Program-made: the position numbers and the translations under genes
Shown here: positions 5,363-12,086 of the stretch, in pieces
How the letters are laid out: each line of letters begins with the position of its first letter
How positions within the stretch are numbered: position 1 is the stretch's first letter
Assembly: GCA_027064485.1 (NCBI GenBank)
Contig: JAMOPR010000038.1
Span: 1-19,534 of the forward strand
Direction of reading: 5' to 3'
From: Desulfurobacteriaceae bacterium
GTDB lineage: Bacteria; Aquificota; Aquificia; Desulfurobacteriales; Desulfurobacteriaceae
DNA length: 19,534 bases
The notes under the pieces: model-generated
Told to the model about the DNA's origin: nothing
The model's database searches: none
What the model saw: only the letters and a program-made list of their open reading frames with translations

Positions 5363-7778
5363 GCGGTTCTCTCCATACTTTTGTGTTTTCAAGGTTTAGT
5401 CCTGCCGCATGGAGCAGGTCTTGCACGTTTAAAATATTACCGTTTGTGAGGGTTAAAACAACTGTCAGTGTTTCGTCTTTGAACTCGTATGATTTTATCC
5501 TTTCTTTCAGGTTGATTTCTCTGCCTTTTCTGTCTATGAGCTTTTCTGTTTTCAGAAAATCCCAGTTTCCCGCTGTTTTTAGCGGTTTTATGTGGTAAGT
5601 TACTTCTGTAATTTTGTTTATAAAGCTACTTTTGTCTATTTCAAAAATTGATTTTACGTTGAGTCCGTTGGGCAGGAAGTTGTTTATTTCCTCCGTTAAG
5701 TTTTTGGAGAAGGTAAAATCTTCTGTCAGTTCTACTTCAATGATTTCGCCCAATCCTTCAACGCCTACAGGTAAACCTAAAAGTATGTTCAATTTGGGGT
5801 GAGGGTTAAATCCTTGAGAGTATCTTAAAGGTATCTGGAATTTTCTGAACGTTCGGGTGAAAGCTCTCGTTAAGTCTAAAAGAGATAGGAATTTTGCTTC
5901 TTTTACTTTTTCAAATACGACTGCTACCTTCTTTTTAAGAGGAAATTCTTTTTTGGGGCGCGGCGGCACGGTGAACTCTATCTTTTCCGGTATCGGGTGT
6001 TCTTTGAGTTTTTGGATTTCTTCTTTTGTGCAGGCACCGCAGCCGTGACAACCGACTATCCTGCAGTCTGGCGTTTTGACGGCGTTTTTTGCTTTTTCCA
6101 ATTCTTTCAGCAGGAACTTTTTCGTTACAACGCCTTTTATGAAGTCCCAGGGTAGTTCTTCGTTTATGCCTCTTTTAGCGATTGCCTTTTCAACTGGGAA
6201 TGCCGTTTCTTCAAAGGCTTTCAGCCAGCCTTCCCAGTTTAAATATTCGTTCCATCCGTCAAGCTGACAACCGTGTTTGTGGGCAGAAAGTAGAAGTTCT
6301 GCCGTGTATTCATCGCCGCGGGTTAAAATGGCTTCAATGAGCGATTGGCGGTAGTCGTGAAAGCGCAGAGTAAAGGTGCGGGGGGATTTTTTCTTGATTT
6401 TTCTGATTTTTTCTTCTGCTTCTTCTTTGCTTGAAAAAGCTTCCCACTGAAATGGGGTAAAGGGTTTGGGAACGAATATGGAAATGCCTGCTGCTAAGTG
6501 TTTTCTACCTTTAAACCGCTTTCCGATTTTGTGAACCTGCCAGAGCATTTCTATGAGAGCGTCTATGTCTTCTTCCGTTTCAAATGGTAGTCCTATCATG
6601 AAGTATAGCTTCAGCCTGTTCCAGCCTCTCTCAAATAGTCCTTCTACTGCTCTGTAGAGATCTTCGTTGGTCAGGTCTTTGTTTATACAGTTTCTAAGTC
6701 TGTCTGAGCCTACTTCCGGTGCCAGCGTGAAGCCTGTTTTTTTCACTTGCATTAGTTGAGATGCCAAGTCGGGGTTAAAGCCTTTGACTCTCATTGATGG
6801 AAGGGAGAGGGAAATTGTGTTTTTGTAGCAGTATTCCATTACTTGTGGAACTAAATCGTTGAATCTGCTGTGGTCGGATATGGATAGAGAAGATAGAGAG
6901 GCTTCTTCGTATCCTGTGTTTTTGAAAGTTTTGTCGAGGATTTTGAGAATCGTGTTTTCATCTTTTTCTCTGTAAGGTCTGTAAACGTAGCCTGCCTGAC
7001 AGAAACGGCAGCCCCTTAAACATCCGCGTGCTGCTTCGATGGCTATTCTGTCCTGAGATGTTTCAACTGTTGGAACGGGGAACTCGGTGTGAAAGTATTT
7101 AGGTGAGAAGGAATGGAAAACTGCTTTTTTAACTGGGTATCTGCCGAATTTTGGAACCCAGATGCCGGGGATGTTTTTTATTGCCTGTAGGAAGTCTTCT
7201 CTACTGCCTCCCTGTTTTTTGACTTCTCTTAGCGCTTTTGCTACTTCTATTAGAGTTTCTTCTCCGTCTCCGATTGAAAAGAAGTCAACAAACGGCGATA
7301 GCGGAACGGGATTGTAAACGCAGGGTCCTCCTGCAAATACTATTGGGAAGCCTTTTCTTTCTTCGCTGAATAGAGGAACGCCGGCGAGTTCGAGGCATTT
7401 TAGGAGGTTGGTGTAGGTGAGTTCTGAGGATAGAGAAAATCCCCACAACTCATACTCCTTCACCGGTCTCCTTTCCTCTATCGTAAATAGAGGGATTTCC
7501 CTTTCTTTCATAAATTCCTGCATGTCGGGTCGGGGCAGGTAAGCTCTGTGCATGAGGGCAAAGTCTGTCAGGTTGTTGATGGTGTGGAGGAGGATTTTCC
7601 CGCCTATATGAGAAGTTCCGATTTCGTAGAGGTCTGGATAGGTTAGAACGAACCTTACTTCTCTATCTTCGAACCTGTGATACTTTAGGTTTAGTTCCAA
7701 AGAGAGGTAGCATGCAGGTTTTTTAACGCCGTAAAGTGCCTGGAGCGTTTCTTCATCAAAAGTTACGACAGAACTCAT
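5349..7778 (-). CDS. Radical SAM protein (TIGR03960-like) fused to a DUF2344 (TIGR03936-like) domain
   Basis: 809 residues. An N-terminal B12-binding-like region (about 1-230) leads into a radical SAM core. Its cluster motif, CLRGCRFC, has Cys253, Cys257 and Cys260 to hold the SAM-cleaving [4Fe-4S] cluster. The core continues through GFTLAPEVGSDRLR and LKLYFMIGLPFETEEDI. A linker then carries CRIVGCHGCGAC (Cys572, 577, 580, 583), a second potential metal or cluster site. The last about 190 residues match DUF2344, with RYSQGFNPHPKLNI. Some bacteria encode the two halves as adjacent genes; here they are one. The substrate is unknown; linkage to rng suggests an RNA or translation role, which is inference. 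ATG 7778 follows AGGAG at 5 bases and overlaps the upstream gene by 23 bases. Confidence 0.88.
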   Translation of the reverse strand: MSSVVTFDEETLQALYGVKKPACYLSLELNLKYHRFEDREVRFVLTYPDLYEIGTSHIGGKILLHTINNLTDFALMHRAYLPRPDMQEFMKEREIPLFTIEERRPVKEYELWGFSLSSELTYTNLLKCLELAGVPLFSEERKGFPIVFAGGPCVYNPVPLSPFVDFFSIGDGEETLIEVAKALREVKKQGGSREDFLQAIKNIPGIWVPKFGRYPVKKAVFHSFSPKYFHTEFPVPTVETSQDRIAIEAARGCLRGCRFCQAGYVYRPYREKDENTILKILDKTFKNTGYEEASLSSLSISDHSRFNDLVPQVMEYCYKNTISLSLPSMRVKGFNPDLASQLMQVKKTGFTLAPEVGSDRLRNCINKDLTNEDLYRAVEGLFERGWNRLKLYFMIGLPFETEEDIDALIEMLWQVHKIGKRFKGRKHLAAGISIFVPKPFTPFQWEAFSSKEEAEEKIRKIKKKSPRTFTLRFHDYRQSLIEAILTRGDEYTAELLLSAHKHGCQLDGWNEYLNWEGWLKAFEETAFPVEKAIAKRGINEELPWDFIKGVVTKKFLLKELEKAKNAVKTPDCRIVGCHGCGACTKEEIQKLKEHPIPEKIEFTVPPRPKKEFPLKKKVAVVFEKVKEAKFLSLLDLTRAFTRTFRKFQIPLRYSQGFNPHPKLNILLGLPVGVEGLGEIIEVELTEDFTFSKNLTEEINNFLPNGLNVKSIFEIDKSSFINKITEVTYHIKPLKTAGNWDFLKTEKLIDRKGREINLKERIKSYEFKDETLTVVLTLTNGNILNVQDLLHAAGLNLENTKVWREPLVKS

Positions 7779-8097
7779 AGAATCTCCTCTTTTCTCTTTT
7801 CCACGCTGAAAGGTCTTTTCCTTTGCAAACGCCTAATTGGTTCAAAAATTTAAAGTAGCCGATGGAAGGGATTTTATCCTTTTTGGTGATGATGATGGAG
7901 CCGGGGAGGATTTTCCAACTCTTGTATGTGTAGGAGCAAACTTTGTGTAGGTGACTGCTTAATTTTGTATATGCGTTTCTACCCTTACCCAACTGTATTC
8001 CGCGCTCTTCCAGTTTTTTCATCACTTCACTGTAGTAAAGCGTTTTTTCTCTTTTCCCGGTTTCGAACAAAACTTCCCACAAAATCCATTCAACCAT
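7756..8097 (-). CDS. Unrecognised 113-aa protein at the head of the long operon
   Basis: I do not recognise this family. The N-terminal half (VEWILWEVLFETGKREKTLYY through SEVMKKLEERGIQLGKGR and YTKLSSHLHKVC) has the rhythm of a winged-helix DNA-binding domain. It is followed by a beta segment ILPGSIIITKKDKIPSIGYF and a basic tail, WKREKRRFYEFCRNF. It is the first gene of the leftward operon, starting at ATG 8097 without a strong ribosome binding site, and overlaps the radical SAM start by 23 bases, so the reading frame is probably real. Predicted isoelectric character is basic. A regulatory or nucleic-acid-binding role is only a guess. Confidence 0.6.
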   Translation of the reverse strand: MVEWILWEVLFETGKREKTLYYSEVMKKLEERGIQLGKGRNAYTKLSSHLHKVCSYTYKSWKILPGSIIITKKDKIPSIGYFKFLNQLGVCKGKDLSAWKREKRRFYEFCRNF

Positions 8098-8113
8098 AAA
8101 ATTCAGTCCCGTG

Positions 8114-8119
8114 TATAAT
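8114..8119 (+). promoter_or_regulatory. Candidate -10 box for lepB in the divergent intergenic region
   Basis: A perfect TATAAT stands 42 bases before the lepB GTG and would place the start point near 8126. No convincing -35 box lies 16-18 bases upstream (the sequence there overlaps the start of the leftward gene). Read on the other strand the same bases give ATTATA, so the leftward operon may use an overlapping -10. Between 8098 and 8161 there is room for both divergent promoters, but I cannot place the leftward one firmly. Confidence 0.4.
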
Positions 8120-8161
8120 TTGCCTGACTACAAATATAAAGATGTTTAACGGAGAGAGACC

Positions 8162-8806
8162 GTGGATAAAGAAAAACTGATAGAAAACGTTAAATCGTTT
8201 GTGGTAGCGTTGATTTTAGCTTTAATTATAAGAACCTTTATAGTTCAATCTTTTCACATTCCTTCGGGTTCTATGATACCAACTCTTTTGGTTGGAGATT
8301 TCATACTGGTTGACAAGGTTACTTATCACTTCAGAAATCCCGATAGGGGTGATGTAGTAGTTTTTCACTTTCCCTTAAATGAAAGCGTTTACTACATAAA
8401 GAGGATTGTGGGACTTCCCGGAGATAAGGTGCAGGTTATAAATGGAAAGGTTTATATAAACGGCAAGCCTTGTAAATACCAGCCTGTTGGGAACTACTCT
8501 TATGTTGAGAACGGTGAAAAAGTAACCGGGAAACTCTATTACGAGTTTCTACCCAAAAATGAAGGAGGTGTAAAAAAACACTTGATACTAAAAACGGGAA
8601 CGAGAGGGGACGATACTCAGGTTTTTGTCATTCCTAAAGGTGAATATATGATGATGGGAGACAACAGAAACAACAGTTATGACAGTAGATTTTGGGGATT
8701 TGTAAAGAGGGATGAAATCGTAGGAATAGCGAGAATTATATTCTTCTCTTGGGATGGGAATAAGCACTTGCCCAGATTTAGCAGGATATTTAAGTTAATA
8801 AATTAG
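8162..8806 (+). CDS. lepB: Signal peptidase I
   Basis: 214 residues. Membrane-bound Ser/Lys protease that removes signal peptides from secreted pre-proteins on the outer face of the inner membrane. An N-terminal transmembrane segment (about 11-27, FVVALILALIIRTFIVQ) is followed by SGSMIPTL with catalytic Ser37, and YYIKRIVGLPGD with the general base Lys80. The box GDNRNNSYDSRFWGFV completes the family set. The start is GTG at 8162 with GGAGAGAG just upstream. It is a single-gene unit divergent from the long operon; its stop codon abuts a terminator shared with HU. Confidence 0.95.
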   Translation: MDKEKLIENVKSFVVALILALIIRTFIVQSFHIPSGSMIPTLLVGDFILVDKVTYHFRNPDRGDVVVFHFPLNESVYYIKRIVGLPGDKVQVINGKVYINGKPCKYQPVGNYSYVENGEKVTGKLYYEFLPKNEGGVKKHLILKTGTRGDDTQVFVIPKGEYMMMGDNRNNSYDSRFWGFVKRDEIVGIARIIFFSWDGNKHLPRFSRIFKLIN

Positions 8807-8828
8807 GGGAGGAAAGTCCTCCCCCTTT
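8806..8828. terminator. Bidirectional intrinsic terminator between lepB and hup
   Basis: GGGGAGGA (8806-8813) pairs perfectly with TCCTCCCC (8817-8824) around a 3-base loop, followed by CTTT on the plus strand and by an AT-rich stretch on the minus strand. The first stem base is the last base of the lepB TAG, and the hup stop lies 8 bases beyond. The convergent layout supports use in both directions. Confidence 0.8.
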
Positions 8829-8831
8829 AAC

Positions 8832-9134
8832 TTACTTTCTCTTCTTCTTGCCCTTAATTTCTTTTTCGGTAGCTTCTTTGAGGTCTTTACCAGGCTTGAA
8901 GGCAGGAGAAAGTTTTGCAGGAACTTCCACTTTCTCTCCAGTTCTTGGGTTTCTTGCTACTCTTGGAGCTCTTTCCTTCATGAGGAAGGTTCCGAAGCCC
9001 CTGATTTCTACCTTTTCACCCTTTGCAAGGGTTTCTGTTACTACTTCGAGGAATGCGTTGAGAGCTGCTTCTGCGTCTTTTTTCCTTATTCCTGCCTTTT
9101 CAGCGATTGCTGCTACCAAATCGCTTTTTGTCAT
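8832..9134 (-). CDS. hup: HU-family DNA-binding protein
   Basis: 100 residues; a nucleoid-associated protein that dimerises and bends DNA through two beta arms. The N-terminal helices MTKSDLVAAIAEKAG and AEAALNAFLEVVTETLAKGE lead to VEIRGFGTFLMKERAPR. The arm tip motif RNPRTGE follows, then the conserved PAFKPGKDLKE. It is about ten residues longer than typical HU because of a very basic tail, KEIKGKKKRK. ATG 9134 has AGGAGGG 6 bases upstream. It has its own consensus promoter and the shared terminator, so it is a monocistronic, probably highly expressed gene. Confidence 0.95.
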   Translation of the reverse strand: MTKSDLVAAIAEKAGIRKKDAEAALNAFLEVVTETLAKGEKVEIRGFGTFLMKERAPRVARNPRTGEKVEVPAKLSPAFKPGKDLKEATEKEIKGKKKRK

Positions 9135-9185
9135 GCCGCTCCCTCCTAAGTTGGTTTAAGTTAAAGTGCCATAAGGCTTAAAGTG

Positions 9186-9214
9186 AAAATACTACTTTAA
9201 AGTTTAAATGTCAA
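9186..9214 (-). promoter_or_regulatory. Consensus sigma-70 promoter of hup
   Basis: On the minus strand a perfect TTGACA (9209-9214) is separated by 17 bases from TATTTT (9186-9191). The -35 box overlaps the yggU stop codon. The spacer holds the palindrome ACTTTAAAGT (9194-9203), and ACTTTAA recurs twice in the leader (9178-9184 and 9161-9167). The leader to the ATG is about 45 bases. Confidence 0.75.
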
Positions 9215-9516
9215 GAGGTTGTGCTGACTTCGATTCCCAATTTTGCCTTAATATCTTTTTCGGAGATTCCCTCTATGAATAGAGTCTTGATTCTTGATGT
9301 TTCTCCCCTAACTATTTCTATTCTCGATTTCGGAACTTTTAAAGCCTTTGAAATCAGTTCAATTACCGCTTTGTTCGCTTTCCCTCCCTCCGGCGGAACT
9401 GTCACTTTCACTTTCAGTTTCCCCTCTTCCACTTTCTCTATTTTGTTTCTCGACGCTTTTGGCTGGACTTTCACTTCTATTATCAGTCCGTTCTCTTTCT
9501 TCTTCACCTTTAGCAT
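9211..9516 (-). CDS. yggU: YggU/DUF167 family protein
   Basis: 101 residues of the DUF167 family, small proteins of unknown biochemical role often located near yggT, sepF or divIVA. Family marks: GLIIEVKVQPKASRNKIE, KLKVKVTVPPEGGKANKAVI and LISKALKVPKSRIEIVRGET, then SRIKTLFIEG. The ATG at 9516 has GGAGGAG about 10 bases upstream, inside the divIVA reading frame. The first half of the gene (9359-9516, 158 bases) overlaps the 3' end of divIVA in the +1 frame. The conserved core begins near residue 10, so a later start cannot remove the overlap. Either the divIVA tail is overprinted or divIVA lost an earlier stop. Confidence 0.88.
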   Translation of the reverse strand: MLKVKKKENGLIIEVKVQPKASRNKIEKVEEGKLKVKVTVPPEGGKANKAVIELISKALKVPKSRIEIVRGETSRIKTLFIEGISEKDIKAKLGIEVSTTS

Positions 9517-9895
9517 TTGGTCTTAACTCCTCCAATATTCTTGTCATTTCTATGATTGCCAGTTTGAGTCTGTCGTATACCTTTTTCTGCGCCAGTCTCA
9601 GCTTTTCTATCTCAATTTCCAGTTCCTTCTTTTTCTTTTCTAACTGCTCTTTTTCTTCCGTTTTCTTTTGAATAATTTTCTCTATTTCCCTTTTGGCTTT
9701 TTCAACCAGCAATTCGGCTTTGTATTCAGGCGTTTTCTTCTTAAGATTTTCTATTTCGTTCAATAGGTTTTGGTAAGCGTTGGCGACGTCGTTTAAAAAT
9801 GCTTCTACTTCGTCCGGGTCGTATCCAAAGAGCTTTTTGCTGAACTCTTTTGCTCTTATATCGTTAGGTTTAATGGGCAGCTTTTTGTTTACCAT
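9359..9895 (-). CDS. divIVA: DivIVA-domain coiled-coil protein
   Basis: 178 residues. The N-terminal DivIVA lipid-binding signature PIKPNDIRAKEFSKKLFGYD, with PDEVEAFLNDVANAYQNLL, is followed by a long coiled coil (about 45-125, KKKTPEYKAELLVEKAKREI and EKEQLEKKKKELEIEIEKL). The last 50 residues are a low-complexity Glu/Arg/Ser tail with no family resemblance, which is exactly the part lying over yggU. DivIVA proteins gather at curved membrane and organise division or growth; the role in this lineage is unknown. ATG 9895 has only a weak GGGGA site. A promoter with a perfect -10 lies at the end of rdgB. Confidence 0.85.
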   Translation of the reverse strand: MVNKKLPIKPNDIRAKEFSKKLFGYDPDEVEAFLNDVANAYQNLLNEIENLKKKTPEYKAELLVEKAKREIEKIIQKKTEEKEQLEKKKKELEIEIEKLRLAQKKVYDRLKLAIIEMTRILEELRPNAKGEEERERTDNRSESPAKSVEKQNRESGRGETESESDSSAGGRESEQSGN

Positions 9896-9930
9896 TTCTT
9901 TCCCCGTTGAGTTTTTATATGTGCTGGTTC

Positions 9931-9960
9931 ATTATAAAATATCCTTTAATAGTCTGACAA
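9931..9960 (-). promoter_or_regulatory. Sigma-70-type promoter for divIVA-yggU
   Basis: TTGTCA (9955-9960) and a perfect TATAAT (9931-9936) on the minus strand have an 18-base spacer. The -35 lies within the last codons of rdgB and the -10 overlaps its stop codon. The start point near 9924 leaves a leader of about 29 bases. Confidence 0.55.
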
Positions 9961-10525
9961 ACTTTTCAAGGGCTTTTCCTCTGTGGCTTATCTTGTTTTT
10001 CTCTTCTACGCTCAGTTCAGCCATCGTTTTTGTGTAACCTTCTGGGATAAAGAGCGGGTCGTAGCCGAAACCTCCGCTACCTCTTGGCTTTGTTGTTACT
10101 TTTCCTTTTACTTCTCCTTTGCTCCAAACTCCGAAACTTTCGGGGTAGGAAAGGACGAAGAATGAAACGTATTTTGCCGGTGATTCGGTTAACCCCATCT
10201 CTTTGAGCTTTTTTATCAGTAAAGCGTTGTTTTCTTCGTCTGTAGCGTTTTCTCCCGCAAATCGGGCAGACCTTACTCCGGGAAGTCCTCCCAGTTTTTC
10301 AACTACGAGACCGGAATCTTCGGCGATTACCGGCAACTTCAGGTGTTTAGCGTAGTAAATAGCTTTTTGGTATGCGTTTTCCAGAAATGTTTCTCCTGTT
10401 TCCTTTGGTGGTTCAATCTCCGTTTTTAGTTCTTTTAAAGAGATGATTTCAATGCCCAAACTTTTGAGTTTTTCTCTTACTTCTCTAACCTTTCCCTTAT
10501 TGCCTGTGGCGAATATGATTTTCAA
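9932..10525 (-). CDS. rdgB: XTP/dITP pyrophosphatase (RdgB/HAM1 family)
   Basis: 197 residues. Hydrolyses non-canonical purine triphosphates (XTP, dITP, ITP) to monophosphates, keeping them out of DNA and RNA. Family marks: [16 protein letters not shown] at the N-terminus, [20 protein letters not shown] with the catalytic acidic residues, and [13 protein letters not shown]. The C-terminal [13 protein letters not shown] and [11 protein letters not shown] complete the set. The start is TTG at 10525 with GGGAG 7 bases upstream, overlapping the rph stop by 3-4 bases. The rph-rdgB pair is a common arrangement. Confidence 0.95.
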   Translation of the reverse strand: MKIIFATGNKGKVREVREKLKSLGIEIISLKELKTEIEPPKETGETFLENAYQKAIYYAKHLKLPVIAEDSGLVVEKLGGLPGVRSARFAGENATDEENNALLIKKLKEMGLTESPAKYVSFFVLSYPESFGVWSKGEVKGKVTTKPRGSGGFGYDPLFIPEGYTKTMAELSVEEKNKISHRGKALEKFVRLLKDIL

Positions 10526-11232
10526 GCTTCTACTCCCAAAACGGTTTTCTGTATTTTTATAAGTTCCTTTATTCCTTTTTCACTCAGGTCTAACATTGTG
10601 TTAAGGGTGTTTCTTGAAAACGGTTCTCCTTCTGCTGTTCCTTGAATTTCTACAAAATTTCCTTTATCCGTCATTACTACGTTCATATCTACTTCTGCCA
10701 AGGAGTCCTCTTCGTAGTTGAGGTCGAGGAGAACGTTTCCATTGACTATCCCGACGCTTACTGCTGCTATGAAGTTTTTAAGAGCTGTTAGTTTTTCAAT
10801 TTTTTGTAAAGCTCTGTAAAGTGCCACGAAAGCGCCTGTTATGGAAGCTGTTCTCGTTCCTCCATCTGCCTGTATCACGTCGCAGTCTATCCAAATGGTC
10901 ATTTCTCCTAATGCTGTTAGGTCAACTGCACACCTTAACGACCTTCCTATCAGTCTTTGGATTTCTTGGGTTCTTCCTGTTAGTTTACCCCTTGCTGCTT
11001 CCCTTACCGTTCTCTGCGCGGTTGCCCTTGGAAGCATTGAGTATTCTGCTGTTATCCATCCTTGTCCGGTTCCCTTTAAAAATGGAGGCACTTTTTCTTC
11101 TACAGAGGCTGTGCATATTACTTTTGTATCGCCAAACTCTATAAGGCAGGAACCTTCTGCATGCTTAATGTAATCTAACGTTATGGTAACTTTCCTTAGT
11201 TCGTCAAACTTTCTTCCATCACTCCGAGTCAA
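10522..11232 (-). CDS. rph: Ribonuclease PH
   Basis: 236 residues. Phosphorolytic 3'-5' exoribonuclease that trims tRNA 3' ends. Family marks: [15 protein letters not shown] at the N-terminus, [17 protein letters not shown], and [34 protein letters not shown] carries the phosphate and metal site, and [20 protein letters not shown] follows. Full length, with no truncation of the kind seen in some E. coli strains. The start is TTG at 11232 with AGGAGG 6 bases upstream. It overlaps the end of murI by 14 bases, so translation is likely coupled to murI. Confidence 0.96.
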   Translation of the reverse strand: MTRSDGRKFDELRKVTITLDYIKHAEGSCLIEFGDTKVICTASVEEKVPPFLKGTGQGWITAEYSMLPRATAQRTVREAARGKLTGRTQEIQRLIGRSLRCAVDLTALGEMTIWIDCDVIQADGGTRTASITGAFVALYRALQKIEKLTALKNFIAAVSVGIVNGNVLLDLNYEEDSLAEVDMNVVMTDKGNFVEIQGTAEGEPFSRNTLNTMLDLSEKGIKELIKIQKTVLGVEA

Positions 11233-12013
11233 GGGAAACCTCCTCTATAAGCGTATCTTCTCCCATAATCATTTTTGCTATTCTTTCAAACCTTGGCGTT
11301 TTATCGCTGACCAGAATTCTAACAACTCCTTGGCTTTTGTTTTTCTTTCTGTGGGGAAGTTTTCTTTTAACTTCTTCCGCTACTGCCATGGCAGAATCTA
11401 TTAACGTTACGTTGTCCTTCAATATTTTTTTTATTGTGTCTTTTATCAGCGGATAGTGGGTGCAACCGAGCACTAAGGTGTCTATCTCTTTTTCTGTTAG
11501 TTCTTTTAAATATTTCTCAGCTACAAGCTCTGTTATTTTGTCGGATAACCACCCCTCTTCTATTAACGGAACAAATAAAGGGCATGCTTTTTCAAATACC
11601 GTTGCAAACGGTTCAAGAGACAGTATGGCTTTCCTGTATGCACCGCTTTTTATCGTGGCTTCCGTTCCTATTACTCCTATTCTTTTACTTTTTGAGCTTT
11701 CTACTGCCAGTTTTGCGCCGGGCTTAACTACTCCTATTACGGGAAATGGAAACTCTTCCTTCAGTATCTCTAAAGCGTAAGATGAAGAGGTGTTGCAGGC
11801 AACTACTAAGGTTTTTATGTTGAATTTCTGAAGCAACCTTGCGTTTTCGACGCTGTATTTTATTATGGTGTTTGGCGACCTGTTGCCGTAGGGAACTCTG
11901 GCAGTGTCTCCGAAGTAGATGAGGTTTTCGTGGGGGAGGATTTTTTTTATTGCCTTTAGAACAGTTAGTCCTCCAACTCCAGAGTCGAAAATACCTATAG
12001 GACTTTCTGGCAT
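11219..12013 (-). CDS. murI: Glutamate racemase
   Basis: 264 residues. Converts L-glutamate to D-glutamate for peptidoglycan in the cytoplasm, independent of cofactor. The N-terminal [14 protein letters not shown] carries the catalytic-site Asp10 and Ser11. The two catalytic cysteines are Cys73 in [11 protein letters not shown] and Cys184 in [10 protein letters not shown], and [14 protein letters not shown] is the glutamate-binding segment. ATG 12013 has AAGGAG 5 bases upstream. It heads the murI-rph-rdgB run and is divergent from the (p)ppGpp synthetase. The 73-base gap between them has no promoter I can place with confidence on either strand. Confidence 0.96.
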   Translation of the reverse strand: MPESPIGIFDSGVGGLTVLKAIKKILPHENLIYFGDTARVPYGNRSPNTIIKYSVENARLLQKFNIKTLVVACNTSSSYALEILKEEFPFPVIGVVKPGAKLAVESSKSKRIGVIGTEATIKSGAYRKAILSLEPFATVFEKACPLFVPLIEEGWLSDKITELVAEKYLKELTEKEIDTLVLGCTHYPLIKDTIKKILKDNVTLIDSAMAVAEEVKRKLPHRKKNKSQGVVRILVSDKTPRFERIAKMIMGEDTLIEEVSLDSE

Positions 12014-12086
12014 TGCAACTCCTTTGCAGTTTGCCTTAAATTAAAGAGAAGTTTAGCAGTTTTTAATTTTTGAAAGGAACGTTTAG

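Noticed and set aside
9348..9671. Plus-strand ORF with a Ser/Leu-rich product opposite divIVA/yggU
   Set aside because: Low-complexity translation of the antisense of coiled-coil and Glu/Lys-rich codons; no ribosome binding site or family resemblance.
11434..11780. Two plus-strand ORFs opposite murI
   Set aside because: Both lie wholly within the strongly supported murI gene in antisense frames and look like translation shadows.
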